Shown: positions 37,407 to 45,954, counted from the stretch's first letter. The stretch: 64,000 bases of DNA from Thermoactinomyces daqus (GCF_000763315.1 NZ_JPST01000012.1:62001-126000); one strand, 5' to 3'. Made by a program: numbers and translations. The notes: generated from the sequence alone by a model not told the origin.

Positions 37407-38705
37407 ATGTTTAAGATACAACAATATGGATCAACTGTTCGGAGAGAGATTGTCGCCGGGATTACGACCTTTGTGACCATGTCCTATATCATGGTTGTCA
37501 ATCCGATTATTCTGTCCGATGCCGGTGTCCCCTTTGAAATGAGTTTTATGGCCACGATCATTGCCACGGTTGTGGGCACGTTGATCATGGGCTTATTTGC
37601 AAATTATCCGATCGCAATCGCGCCGGCCATGGGGCTCAATGCCTACTTTGCCTATTCCGTGGTCAAGGCGCACGCCGGGCTCGGTTATCAGGCCGGGTTT
37701 GCTGCCGTGTTTGTGGCAGGCCTTTTGTTTGTCCTCTTATCCCTGACACCGGTGCGCACCAAACTGATTGAGGTGATACCCGGCAATCTGAAAAGTGCGA
37801 TTACCACCGGAATCGGGTTGTTTATCGCTTTTATCGGTTTGCGCATGTCCGGTCTGATTCAGGCACACCCGACCAATTTGGTTCAGTTGGGAAATGTGCA
37901 TTCACCCTCGGCCATCCTTACTCTGATCGGTTTGGCTGTCACGCTGATCTGTCTGGCGCTGAACATTAACGGGGCTTTGTTTATCGGGATGATCGTGACG
38001 GGAATTTGCGCTTATTTTATGGGTTTGCTCTCTTTTAAAAAAGGATTTGTCTCCATGCCGCATCTGCCCGATCATCTGGCCATCAGCCCGGTACACGCCT
38101 TCCAGGATGTCATTCATTTCGGGCTGTATGCCGTGGTATTTTCCTTCTTGCTGGTTACGTTGTTCGATACGACCGGGACGGTTCTGGGGGTGGCCAGGCA
38201 GGCCAATCTGATGGAGGGAGACAAACTGCCGCGCGGGGAGCGTACGTTGCTGGCGGATTCGCTGGCTACCCTGGTCGGTTCACTGTTTGGTACAAGCCCC
38301 ACCTCCGCCTATATTGAATCCGCTTCGGGTGTCGCTTCCGGCGGCCGAACCGGTTTGACGGCAGTGGTCATCGCGATCCTGTTTGCGATCTCGTCCTTTT
38401 TCAGCCCGTTGATCGGCGCAGTTTCCGGCATTTCGGCCATTACTTCCCCGGCTTTGATCATCGTGGGTTCGCTGATGGTCAGCCATGTGAGCCAGATCAA
38501 CTGGAAAGAAATCGACGAAGCGTTTCCCGCTTTTCTCGTTATTTTGAGCATGCCGCTCACATCGAGCATCGCAACGGGAATTGCCCTTGGCTTCATCTCC
38601 TATCCTTTGATGAAAATTTTTAAAGGGAAGTGGAAAACGGTTCATCCGCTGGTGTATATCTTTGCAGTCCTGTTTATCCTGCAACTGGTTTACCTTCCGC
38701 ACTGA
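37407..38705 (+). CDS. Guanine/hypoxanthine (AzgA-type) permease
   Basis: 432 residues, about 12-14 membrane helices, NCS2/AzgA family, importing guanine and hypoxanthine by proton symport (PbuG/PbuO-like). Signatures: REIVAGITTFVTMSYIMVVNP, YPIAIAPAMGLNAYFAYSVV, FVFSFLLVTLFDTTGTVLGV and GTSPTSAYIESASGVASGGRTGLTAV (substrate-site TSAYIES). ATG 37407 with TTGGAGGAAC. A PurR-type operator lies directly upstream, consistent with a salvage role. Exact base preference not determinable. Confidence 0.92.
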   Translation: MFKIQQYGSTVRREIVAGITTFVTMSYIMVVNPIILSDAGVPFEMSFMATIIATVVGTLIMGLFANYPIAIAPAMGLNAYFAYSVVKAHAGLGYQAGFAAVFVAGLLFVLLSLTPVRTKLIEVIPGNLKSAITTGIGLFIAFIGLRMSGLIQAHPTNLVQLGNVHSPSAILTLIGLAVTLICLALNINGALFIGMIVTGICAYFMGLLSFKKGFVSMPHLPDHLAISPVHAFQDVIHFGLYAVVFSFLLVTLFDTTGTVLGVARQANLMEGDKLPRGERTLLADSLATLVGSLFGTSPTSAYIESASGVASGGRTGLTAVVIAILFAISSFFSPLIGAVSGISAITSPALIIVGSLMVSHVSQINWKEIDEAFPAFLVILSMPLTSSIATGIALGFISYPLMKIFKGKWKTVHPLVYIFAVLFILQLVYLPH

Positions 38706-38718
38706 TCTCTTCCTGTGG

Positions 38719-38761
38719 AAAAGGCTTGGATCCCAGCTTCAAACGGATCCAGGCCTTTTTT
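38719..38761 (+). terminator. Terminator of the purine permease
   Basis: AAAAGGC-T-TGGATCC / GGATCCA-GGCCTTTTTT with an 11-nt loop. Confidence 0.85.
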
Positions 38762-38914
38762 CCGTAAAGGTTTGCCTCCCTGCCTTCTGATCCATCCCCG
38801 GGTTGTGCCTGTCGGTTATGATCGGTTTATCGCGTTATTGGGAAAGATAATAAAGGAAAATGAAGAAAAATCGACACAGGTTTGATCAGAATCACTTTGA
38901 AGTGAGCGGGGACG

Positions 38915-39010
38915 ATGAGTAAACTTAACACTGGGAACGTTGATAAAAGTCGATGGAAGGCAGATTGTTGGAAGGATTTTAAAGCCGAGAAAAGGGGTGG
39001 GCAGAAATGA
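38915..39010 (+). CDS. Possible small ORF translationally coupled to dgkB
   Basis: 31 codons, Lys/Trp-rich (MSKLNTGNVDKSRWKADCW start), from ATG 38915 to a TGA that overlaps the dgkB ATG (ATGA at 39007). A GCGGGG lies shortly upstream. The overlap suggests an upstream coupling or leader ORF, but the codon pattern is unremarkable. A palindrome TCACTTTGAAGTGA (38892-38905) lies just before it. Confidence 0.3.
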   Translation: MSKLNTGNVDKSRWKADCWKDFKAEKRGGQK

Positions 39011-39891
39011 AGCGTGCTCGCCTGATTTACAATCCGACCGCCGGTCGCGAACTGGTGGAGAAAAAATTGCCCCTTTTATTGAAAAGGTTGGAAAAAGCGG
39101 GATATGAAACTTCTTGTTATGCGACGAGTAAACCGTGGAGTGCCGCGGAAGAAGCTGCATTGGCGGCTGAGCGCGGTTTTGATATAGTGATTGCCGCCGG
39201 CGGGGATGGAACGATTCACGAAGTGGTCAACGGATTGGCCCGGGTTCCCGACCCGCCCAAGCTGGGCATTCTGCCGGGGGGAACGACCAACGATTTGGCT
39301 CGGGCCTTGAAACTTCCGCGCGATCTGTGCGATGCTTGTGATGTGGTGGCCAGCGGGAAAACGATGATGGTGGATGTGGGCAAATTTGGCGGGCGCTATT
39401 TTATCAATGTAGCAGCAGCCGGGCGGATCACCGAGGTGACGTATGAAGCACCGAGCCGGCTGAAAACGGTGATCGGCCCGCTGGCCTATTATGCGAAAGC
39501 GATTGAAAAGTTGGGCACGATCAGCAAACCGTTTCCGATCAAGCTGAAAACGCCGCAAGGAGAGTGGGAAGAGGAGATTCTCTTGTTTATCGTGGCGAAC
39601 AGCGTTTCGGTCGGCGGCTTTGGGCGGCTTGCTCCCGCTGCCGATCTGAGCGACGGCATGCTGGATGTCCTGATCGTGCCCAAAACCAACATCTCCGATT
39701 TGCTGCAATTGGCCGCCCTCGCATTTAAGGGGGAGCACGTTCGCGATTCCCGGATCGTCTATTTTCAAACAAACGAGCTTGAGATTGACACACCCGAACC
39801 GTTGAAGCTGAATCTGGACGGAGAGTGGGGCGGCGAGTTCAACGGACGGGTGGAGACAGTGCCGAACCATTTGGAAATTTTTTGTCCTTAA
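39007..39891 (+). CDS. dgkB: Diacylglycerol kinase, soluble type
   Basis: 294 residues. Phosphorylates diacylglycerol released during lipoteichoic-acid synthesis to phosphatidate. The catalytic-domain motifs are AAGGDGTIHEVVNGL and GILPGGTTNDLARALKLP; NPTAGRE near the start binds nucleotide; C-terminal LNLDGEWGG completes the DAGK fold. ATG 39007 with AAAGGGGTGG. Followed by the 23S rRNA methyltransferase gene, the same neighbour (yefA) as in Bacillus, where it is called yerQ. Confidence 0.94.
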   Translation: MKRARLIYNPTAGRELVEKKLPLLLKRLEKAGYETSCYATSKPWSAAEEAALAAERGFDIVIAAGGDGTIHEVVNGLARVPDPPKLGILPGGTTNDLARALKLPRDLCDACDVVASGKTMMVDVGKFGGRYFINVAAAGRITEVTYEAPSRLKTVIGPLAYYAKAIEKLGTISKPFPIKLKTPQGEWEEEILLFIVANSVSVGGFGRLAPAADLSDGMLDVLIVPKTNISDLLQLAALAFKGEHVRDSRIVYFQTNELEIDTPEPLKLNLDGEWGGEFNGRVETVPNHLEIFCP

Positions 39892-39893
39892 GG

Positions 39894-39922
39894 GCGTTCA
39901 TCTCATTTGGTGAACGCTTTTT
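39894..39922 (+). terminator. Terminator of dgkB
   Basis: GCGTTCA / TGAACGC (39894-39900, 39911-39917) followed by TTTTT, only 2 nt after the stop. Confidence 0.8.
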
Positions 39923-40023
39923 CTGTGAGGCGCCGGCCGGGGCGCAGGTGTCCCCCCTTCCGATATTGATTAAGCTCACGGGAATTCTGTTTGACAAGAG
40001 ATGATGAAGGAGTTGGAGATGAT

Positions 40024-41400
40024 TTGCAAAAGCTACCTGTTACCAAAGGGCAAGTGATTGAGCTTATGATCACCGGGCATGCGCATGACGGGGCGGGAGT
40101 GGGGAAAGTGGAAGGGTTTACCGTCTTTGTTCCGTTGGCCGTGCAGGGGGAAACAGTGCGCGCAAGAATTACGCAGGTGAAGAAAACGTATGCCAAGGCG
40201 GTCTTGGAAGAGATCGTCTCAGCCCATCCCGACCGAACCCGGCCGCTTTGCCCCGTCTATGAACAATGCGGCGGCTGCCAATTGCAGCATCTGTCCTATG
40301 AGATGCAGTTAAAGCAAAAGCGGCAACAGGTGATGGACCATTTTATGCGGATTGGGGGAATGACGGATGTTGTCATTCATCCCGTGCTGGGGATGGATGA
40401 GCCTTGGCGTTACCGAAACAAAGCGCAAGTTCCCTTTGGCTGGATCAACGGGCGGGCTGTCGCCGGGTTTTATGCTTCCGGCTCCCATGAAATCGTCGAC
40501 ATGGAATCATGCCTGATTCAGCACTCCGCCAACGATCAGGCTGTGGCCAAGGTGAAAGAGCTCGCACGGAAGCTGAAAATTCCCATTTATGATGAGGTCA
40601 AGCATCGTGGTGTGTTGCGCCATGTGATGGTGCGGACGGGGTATCACACCGGGGAAATGATGGTCGTCCTCGTCACCAATGGCGAGCACCTTCCACACAA
40701 AAAGGAGTTGGTGAGGGAACTGGTTGACTCCCTTCCGCAGCTCAAATCGGTCATGCAAAATATCAACACAAAGCGGACCAATGTGGTGCTGGGAGAAAAG
40801 TCGCGCGTCTTGTGGGGAGAAAACGTGATCCATGACAAAATCGGCGATGTGGTCTTCGCCATTTCACCGCACTCTTTTTTCCAGGTAAATCCTGTACAGA
40901 CTAAGGTTTTATATGATCAAGTTGTTCGTTATGCCCAACTTTCCGGCGAGGAGACAGTCATTGACGCTTATTGCGGCATCGGAACGATTGCCCTCTATCT
41001 GGCCAAAAAGGCTCGCCGCGTTTACGGAGTGGAAATCGTGCCGCAAGCGATTCAGGATGCCAAAGAAAATGCCGGGCTGAACCATATGAACCATGTCCAT
41101 TTTGAGGTGGGCCGTGCGGAAGAGGTAATGCCCCGCTGGCTGCGGGAAGGGATTCGCCCGGATGTCATCGTCGTCGATCCCCCGCGCAAGGGATGCGGCC
41201 CCGCAACATTGGATGCCGCAGTCGGCATGGGCCCCGAGCGCCTTGTCTATGTCTCCTGCAACTCGGCCACACTGGCACGGGACGCCAAATACTTAAAGGA
41301 AAGAGGATATCAGGTTACCGAGGTGCAGCCGGTCGATATGTTTCCCCATACCGGCCATGTGGAATGTGTCGCTTGTTTTGTGAAAAAGGAAGAGAACTGA
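40024..41400 (+). CDS. rlmCD: 23S rRNA (uracil-C5) methyltransferase RlmCD-like
   Basis: 458 residues (Bacillus YefA 459). Methylates U747 and U1939 of 23S rRNA in Bacillus. An N-terminal TRAM domain (VTKGQVIELMITGHAHDGAGVGKVEGFTVFV) is followed by the Fe-S cysteines in CPVYEQCGGC plus SCLIQHS, the SAM site VIDAYCGIGTIALYLAKKA, motif IV VDPPRKGCG and the nucleophile Cys in YVSCNSATLARD. TTG 40024 is chosen as GGAG lies 5 nt and AAGGAG 11 nt upstream; TTG 39991 precedes these sites. Confidence 0.93.
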   Translation: MQKLPVTKGQVIELMITGHAHDGAGVGKVEGFTVFVPLAVQGETVRARITQVKKTYAKAVLEEIVSAHPDRTRPLCPVYEQCGGCQLQHLSYEMQLKQKRQQVMDHFMRIGGMTDVVIHPVLGMDEPWRYRNKAQVPFGWINGRAVAGFYASGSHEIVDMESCLIQHSANDQAVAKVKELARKLKIPIYDEVKHRGVLRHVMVRTGYHTGEMMVVLVTNGEHLPHKKELVRELVDSLPQLKSVMQNINTKRTNVVLGEKSRVLWGENVIHDKIGDVVFAISPHSFFQVNPVQTKVLYDQVVRYAQLSGEETVIDAYCGIGTIALYLAKKARRVYGVEIVPQAIQDAKENAGLNHMNHVHFEVGRAEEVMPRWLREGIRPDVIVVDPPRKGCGPATLDAAVGMGPERLVYVSCNSATLARDAKYLKERGYQVTEVQPVDMFPHTGHVECVACFVKKEEN

Positions 41401-41515
41401 AAAACCGTCAGAATGAACATACATGCCGCAACGGCTTCTTTGGCAGAATACAGGAGACAAGATCGCGGGGAAGCAATACACTTTCATGAAAAAAACTTGT
41501 ATTTATCTACTAAGT

Positions 41516-41534
41516 TACTTTTTTAAAGTATAAT
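41516..41534 (+). promoter_or_regulatory. Operator-like palindrome over the nitroreductase promoter
   Basis: TACTTT-TTT-AAAGTA (41516-41530) is a perfect inverted repeat overlapping a -10 TATAAT (41529-41534). It resembles operators of MarR/DUF24 (HxlR)-type redox regulators such as YodB, which controls a nitroreductase in Bacillus. The regulator assignment is inference. Confidence 0.5.
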
Positions 41535-41567
41535 AGAAGCAACCGCAGCAACCTGCGGGAGAAGGTG

Positions 41568-42218
41568 ATGAAGCAGGGGGTTATCAAGGTGGAAGCGAAG
41601 GTTTATGATGCAATCGAAGTGATTAAAGCACGGGGAAGCGTACGCAAATTTACGCCCGGGGTGGAAATTCCGGCCGAGGAGCTGGATGAAATCTTGACCC
41701 TGGCGGCTAAAGCGCCTTCAGCCTGGAATTTGCAACACTGGCGTTATCTGGTGATTACGAAACCGGAGGTGAAAGAGCGCATCCTGCCGATCGCTTTCAA
41801 TCAGGATCAGGTGGTGAACTCTTCCGCCACCGTGGTGATTCTGGGTGACCTGGAAGCGAATCGCTCTGTTCACGACGTATATGGAACGGCCTACAAACAA
41901 GGGCAGCTTCCCAAGGAAGTATATGAGACGATGGTCAGACAGGTGAACGCCGCTTATGAAAATAATCCGCAAGTGGCCCGGGATTCGGCGATCTTAAACG
42001 CTTCCCTTTCCGCGATGCAGTTGATGCTGGCGGCAAAAGCGAAAGGATACGACACCTGCCCAATGGGTGGATTTGACCGCGAAGCGTTGATCAAGGAGTT
42101 GAACATTCCTTCGCGTTACCTTCCGGTCATGCTGATTTCGATCGGTAAAGCAGCGGAACCGGCACGGCCGACAACCCGCTTTTCCCTTGATCAATTGGTG
42201 ATTCGCGAAAGCTTTTAA
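41568..42218 (+). CDS. Nitroreductase-family FMN oxidoreductase
   Basis: 216 residues. The N-terminal FMN-phosphate motif is RGSVRKF, followed by KAPSAWNLQHWRYLVIT, a Bacillus YodC/YdgI-type signature, and C-terminal GYDTCPMGGFD. Such enzymes reduce quinones or nitro compounds with NAD(P)H and are often induced by electrophile stress. The ATG at 41568 has GGAG 6 nt upstream; a GTG at 41589 behind AGGGGG would give a start closer to YdgI and cannot be excluded. Preceded by an operator-like palindrome. Confidence 0.88.
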   Translation: MKQGVIKVEAKVYDAIEVIKARGSVRKFTPGVEIPAEELDEILTLAAKAPSAWNLQHWRYLVITKPEVKERILPIAFNQDQVVNSSATVVILGDLEANRSVHDVYGTAYKQGQLPKEVYETMVRQVNAAYENNPQVARDSAILNASLSAMQLMLAAKAKGYDTCPMGGFDREALIKELNIPSRYLPVMLISIGKAAEPARPTTRFSLDQLVIRESF

Positions 42219-42222
42219 GCAA

Positions 42223-42251
42223 GAGGCTGCCCGTCTGGGGGCGGCTTTTTG
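42223..42251 (+). terminator. Terminator of the nitroreductase gene
   Basis: GGCTGCCC / GGGGCGGCT (with G-U pairs) followed by TTTTG. Confidence 0.7.
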
Positions 42252-42372
42252 CCGTTTTATCGCCGCAAAAGATTCTTTTTTTCAGGTTTTTTTGGAGTTT
42301 GGGGGTGGGAAAAGTCGGGAACTGAGTAGTGAATCACATTTGAGAAAACCGGTGAAAGGGGGGATTTTGGTC

Positions 42373-42969
42373 ATGTTGGTTTGTCTTGATCCCGGACACG
42401 GAGGGGAGGATGTTGGCGCGATCGGCTTTTCCCTGCTGGAAAAGAACGTCTGTCTGGATATCGCTTATCGTCTGCGGCGGAAACTGCTTGCCTATGAGGG
42501 GATCAAAGTAACCATGACCCGCTCCATCGACATCAATGTCAGTGCGGAAGAGCGGAGCCGGTGGGCCAATGAACAGGATGCGGATTTATTTTTGAGTATT
42601 CATACCAATGCATCCCCTGATTCTTCCTTGTCGGGATTTGCTTCTTATGTCAGTGTGATCGCCGGTTATGAAACGCGGCGGATTCAGTGCTGGCTTCACA
42701 ATCAGATCGCCTGTTTTTTGCGCCGGTACGGGGTTGTCGATCTGGGCAAAAAGAATGATACGGAGATTTTCGGCGGACAGCTTCCGGTGTTGAGAAAGAC
42801 AAAAATGCCGGCCATTTCCATTGCCTCGCTGTTTATCACGCACTCAAAAGAAAATCATCTCCTGGCCGATTCGGCATTTTTGGATCACTATGCCCAATGT
42901 ATGGCTGAAGGAATTGCCAGGATTTACAAATGCAAACCCAGAGAAAACGTGAATTCTTTTTGTGAATAA
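42373..42969 (+). CDS. Amidase_3-type N-acetylmuramoyl-L-alanine amidase, catalytic Glu missing
   Basis: 198 residues, no signal peptide. The zinc ligands expected for the family are present: H9 in LDPGHGGED, E23 in SLLEKNV and H77 in LFLSIHTNAS. The usual C-terminal PAVLVELGFLSN element, whose Glu is catalytic, reads MPAISIASLFITH here, so alanine (A151) replaces the glutamate. ATG 42373 with GGGGGGAT; upstream in-frame codons lack a ribosome site. No cell-wall-binding repeats. Either an inactive or regulatory homologue or an enzyme with altered chemistry. Confidence 0.78.
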   Translation: MLVCLDPGHGGEDVGAIGFSLLEKNVCLDIAYRLRRKLLAYEGIKVTMTRSIDINVSAEERSRWANEQDADLFLSIHTNASPDSSLSGFASYVSVIAGYETRRIQCWLHNQIACFLRRYGVVDLGKKNDTEIFGGQLPVLRKTKMPAISIASLFITHSKENHLLADSAFLDHYAQCMAEGIARIYKCKPRENVNSFCE

Positions 42970-43054
42970 AAGGATATTTGATCCTCGGCGATCGTTCCCG
43001 CGCATGACCGGAGAACGGTCGCCCGGAGCGTTTGTCCATAAACCATTTCAACAC

Positions 43055-43079
43055 AAAAAGGCCGGCCCAACAGCCGACC
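43055..43079 (-). terminator. Terminator of ppiB
   Basis: Minus strand GGTCGGC / GCCGGCC stem with a TGTTGG-type loop and TTTTT. Also positioned to stop the convergent amidase transcript. Confidence 0.75.
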
Positions 43080-43095
43080 CATGTGTGATGGCGGG

Positions 43096-43533
43096 TTATT
43101 CTTCCCAGACTTTAACTTCCTTCATCACAGTGCCCTGCTTCATATTCAGCACGTGTTCCATCCCTTCCGTCACCCGGCCGAACACGGTATGAACACCGTC
43201 GAGATGCGGTTGCGCTTCATGGACAATAAAAAACTGGCATGAACCGGTATCTTTCCCGCGGTGTGCCATCGACAGCGCGCCCGGCACGTGTTTGTGCGGG
43301 TTACCATTCGTTTCGCAGGGAATGGTGTAGCCTGCATCGCCCGTGCCAATCCCGTGAGGGCATCCGCCCTGGCTCACAAATCCGGGAATGACGCGATGAA
43401 AGATCAGGCCGTTATAAAAACCGGAATTGGCCAGCTTTTGAAAATTTTTAACCGTAATCGGCGCGGCTTCCGGGAAAAATTCGAGATGAATTTTTTCTCC
43501 ATTTTCCAGTTCAATCGTACCTTTAATCGCCAC
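43096..43533 (-). CDS. ppiB: Peptidyl-prolyl cis-trans isomerase, cyclophilin type
   Basis: 145 residues, cytosolic single-domain cyclophilin (Bacillus PpiB 143). Active-site segments: [15 protein letters not shown] (catalytic Arg in FHRV), [32 protein letters not shown] start with AGGAGAT about 11 nt upstream. Monocistronic, convergent with the amidase gene. Confidence 0.95.
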   Translation of the reverse strand: MAIKGTIELENGEKIHLEFFPEAAPITVKNFQKLANSGFYNGLIFHRVIPGFVSQGGCPHGIGTGDAGYTIPCETNGNPHKHVPGALSMAHRGKDTGSCQFFIVHEAQPHLDGVHTVFGRVTEGMEHVLNMKQGTVMKEVKVWEE

Positions 43534-43686
43534 GGATCAATATCTCCTCTCTCGATTCGTTCCTTCTCATTCTAGCTTACCTCGCTGGGCGTTTCAATCA
43601 GTTCCCTGCATGATGCCGGTGCTTAAAAAGATAAGAACAATGTTAGTCCAAGATTTCAAAATCCTTAATGACTGAGGAGGGATGAA

Positions 43687-44118
43687 ATGAACAAGGTTCT
43701 GATGTTTTTTGTTATTTTTGGGCTTTTTCTCACAGGCTGCAGCGATCATTTGGAAGGCAATAAAGCCCCGTCTCCGGTTATTAAAATCAATGATCAGCCT
43801 GTAAAATACAGAGAACAAACGATCTGTTGGGACACACCATGCAATGACATTGATTTGAATAAAATAAAGGTTACACAACAAACCACGGCAAAACCGGGCG
43901 ACCCATTAACAATTGTATTTGATCAATCTCCCCAACCAAGTACCATTAACCTGATAAGTAGAAAAGATCGAAAAATAACTAAACTAAAACCTGAAGATAC
44001 CTTTCGTTTACCTCGGGAGCATGGAGATTACATTTATGATTTATTCGTCTTTTGGAATGACAGTAACGGAAGAACTGATGGGCAGGCCGTGTACAGTTTT
44101 TTAATTAAGATTCATTAG
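43687..44118 (+). CDS. Putative lipoprotein
   Basis: 143 residues. A lipoprotein signal peptide (NKVLMFFVIFGLFLTGC; lipobox LTGC, lipidated Cys18) precedes a hydrophilic domain with a two-Cys loop (ICWDTPCND) and a C-terminal beta-rich part (YDLFVFWNDSNGRTDGQAVYSFLIK). ATG with GAGGAGGGATG. AT-richer than the flanking genes; it opens the accessory patch. The fold suggests a small extracellular beta-sandwich; no family recognised. Confidence 0.75.
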   Translation: MNKVLMFFVIFGLFLTGCSDHLEGNKAPSPVIKINDQPVKYREQTICWDTPCNDIDLNKIKVTQQTTAKPGDPLTIVFDQSPQPSTINLISRKDRKITKLKPEDTFRLPREHGDYIYDLFVFWNDSNGRTDGQAVYSFLIKIH

Positions 44119-44181
44119 GAGCCTGGCCCGGGGAAAACGCGGATTTAAAACCCTGCGGCAAATGGCGATGGCGGGATGATC

Positions 44182-44738
44182 ATGAAACTGTGGCAATTGA
44201 AAAGTTCATTGGATGGTTTTGAAACATTAGGGTATCGAGATTTTGATCGCTATTCTAAATTGGATGAGCTGCTGATTCAAATCGCGCCTCTTGCAGATCA
44301 ATGGGGTTTTGTGGAGGTATGTACGATCGATGAAGGCGAGGATAGTGACTGTCCTCATTTTTGGGATTGTCCTATTCCTGTTTTTAGTGAAAAAGCAGTC
44401 CGTGTTTTAGTGATTTTTTAAAAGGCAGGGCAGAGGTATTGCCACTTCATCATGTGGAAAAGAGATTTTATGGGATACATGTCATTAATGCAATTAATGC
44501 GATTGATTACGATCGTGCAGTTATTAAACAGTTGGAAACAGGACTTCGGGTTGGTTTGCAAAAACATGCATTTGTTCAAGAAAAAATTGCAAGTGAACAT
44601 ATTTTCCGGATATATTTGGATGACCGGGTGCAGTGGAAGGTGTTTGTATCTAATGAGTTTAAAGAAGCCGTCGAGTCTGGCGGATTGGTTGGATTTCATT
44701 TTATCGAGGTTTGGGATCTGGAAAATACGGAAGCTTGA
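44182..44738 (+). pseudogene. Frameshifted Imm11-like (DUF1629) immunity protein
   Basis: Two abutting frames form one Imm11-type protein of about 185 residues. The first (44182-44409) gives MKLWQLKSS...CPIPVFSEKAVRVL; the second, one base back, continues SDFLKGRAEVLPLHHVEKRFYGIHVINAINAIDYD and ends FVSNEFKEAVESGGLVGFHFIEVWD, the VSe-fkel-...GL-F element typical of Imm11. One missing base near 44409 explains it. Imm11 proteins neutralise polymorphic toxins; no cognate toxin is in the window. A terminator follows. Confidence 0.65.
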
Positions 44739-44749
44739 TTTTTTCAATC

Positions 44750-44775
44750 AATCCCCCGTGCTTGGGGGGTTTTTC
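44750..44775 (+). terminator. Terminator after the Imm11-like gene
   Basis: AATCCCCC / GGGGGGTT with a GTGCTT loop and T5. Confidence 0.85.
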
Positions 44776-44883
44776 TTTATATAAAGGCGGTACATGTTTC
44801 AGCTGTTTTTAGCCAAACTACTCACACTGCGGAATTTGTTAACACCTATGTGTTTGCCGTGAACTTACAAGGGAGAGTTGAAA

Positions 44884-45348
44884 ATGGCCTATATCGTTGA
44901 TTTTAAAAATGTATCTGCCGTTGGTTTGGAATCTTCACCTGTGGCAGAAGCGCTTGCCGGGTTACGGGCGAATGAAGCGCGTTACTTTATGAATAAATAC
45001 AAGCATGCATTTACGGTTGTACCGGCTTTCGAAAGCCAAGAAACCCTTGATTACGTGAATCGGATTTTGAAAGAAGAACGTGGCATTGAGTTGCAGGCCA
45101 AACCTTTGGAAACGTCGCGTTTTCAAGTGGAAAATATCAAAATGGCTTACGTCTTTTATGAGAACGGCCTTGTGGTCAACGTCATGTATTCGATTGATGA
45201 ACCGAAGAAGCGGGCCGTTGGTTTTAAGCTTTCTGAGGGGATGGAAGTACCGGCGGAATTGGAAGGGAAGTTTAAATTTGCCAGGCAGAAGTCTAAACTG
45301 GCCGGAACCATTCGGGGCTCCTTTTTTGTCATAAAAGGAGAATATTGA
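44884..45348 (+). CDS. Hypothetical 154-aa protein in accessory patch
   Basis: ATG 44884 with AAGGGAGAG. No signal peptide or membrane segment. It looks like an alpha/beta cytoplasmic protein: an N-terminal beta-strand (AYIVDFKNVSAVG), a helical middle (NEARYFMNKYKHAF, ETLDYVNRILKEE) and a strand-rich second half ending TIRGSFFVIKGEY. Placed between an immunity-type gene and small orphan genes, so an antitoxin or immunity role is conceivable, but nothing in the sequence proves it. Not recognised. Confidence 0.6.
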   Translation: MAYIVDFKNVSAVGLESSPVAEALAGLRANEARYFMNKYKHAFTVVPAFESQETLDYVNRILKEERGIELQAKPLETSRFQVENIKMAYVFYENGLVVNVMYSIDEPKKRAVGFKLSEGMEVPAELEGKFKFARQKSKLAGTIRGSFFVIKGEY

Positions 45349-45423
45349 AGTAAGGAATATGGAATCGACAGGTTCCGTAAACACCCCTGAATCCAAACAC
45401 CGAAAACGGCTCCCTTGAGGGGT

Positions 45424-45462
45424 ACAGCTTGTCGGTAAAGTTTGTTTTGTCCGACAAGGTGT
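45424..45462. repeat. Interrupted inverted repeat
   Basis: CTTGTCGG (45428-45435) / CCGACAAG (45451-45458), extended by TACA/TGTA across one mismatch. No T tract, so more likely an operator or element remnant than a terminator. Lies about 75 nt upstream of the 88-aa gene. Confidence 0.5.
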
Positions 45463-45535
45463 AAAGGTACATGTTTATACCATTTCAATTAAAAAAGAAT
45501 ATTTTATAGAGAAAATGAGAAGAGGAGGAGTATGA

Positions 45536-45802
45536 ATGGCGATACTCCAAAGGGGAGCGTGTGTAGGGGTTTATTTTAAGGGACCGACCGGTGTTCATAA
45601 CGGGAAATTTATAGGACCTGTGACGAGTTATGTACCGTCGAAAGGGATTATCCGGGTATCAAAGAAAAGATACGATACGCTTCATGATGTAAACAAATAC
45701 AAAGGGGTTTTAATAAGTCACTGGACGATCAGAAATCATAAAAGCAAAGCCTTTACCGGAAATGTAATTGGCCCCCGAGGAAGGGAATTCCTGTCTCCTT
45801 GA
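45536..45802 (+). CDS. Hypothetical 88-aa basic protein
   Basis: ATG 45536 with AGAGGAGGAGT. Small basic beta-rich protein (GVYFKGPTGVHNGKFIGPV, then KKRYDTLHDVNKYKGVLIS) with repeated GP/GK turns and no membrane segment. It could be a toxin C-terminal-like or RNA-binding fold, but I do not recognise it. A very AT-rich stretch with TTTTATAGAG just upstream may hold its promoter. Confidence 0.55.
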   Translation: MAILQRGACVGVYFKGPTGVHNGKFIGPVTSYVPSKGIIRVSKKRYDTLHDVNKYKGVLISHWTIRNHKSKAFTGNVIGPRGREFLSP

Positions 45803-45816
45803 TGAAAGCCGTCCCG

Positions 45817-45954
45817 ATGAGAAGAGGACCGAAAGTGTGACGGCATGACCGGATTCTGGGTGTCTTCAAGACATCTGTTCCAAACAATCATAAGGTAATC
45901 ACAGTAAGAGAGGTCGGCGGTAAAACAAGAACTGTCACTATTACCTATGTATAA
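45817..45954 (+). pseudogene. Possible gene remnant with internal TGA
   Basis: An ATG at 45817 opens a 46-codon frame interrupted by TGA at 45838-45840, continuing RHDRILGVFKTSVPNN and ending KTRTVTITYV. No strong ribosome site. The C-terminal half has a protein-like pattern; it may be the tail of a decayed accessory gene. Confidence 0.3.

Noticed and set aside
44409-44415. Programmed -1 frameshift in the Imm11-like gene
   Set aside because: GTTTTAG is not an X XXY YYZ heptamer; re-pairing would be poor, so a lesion is likelier.
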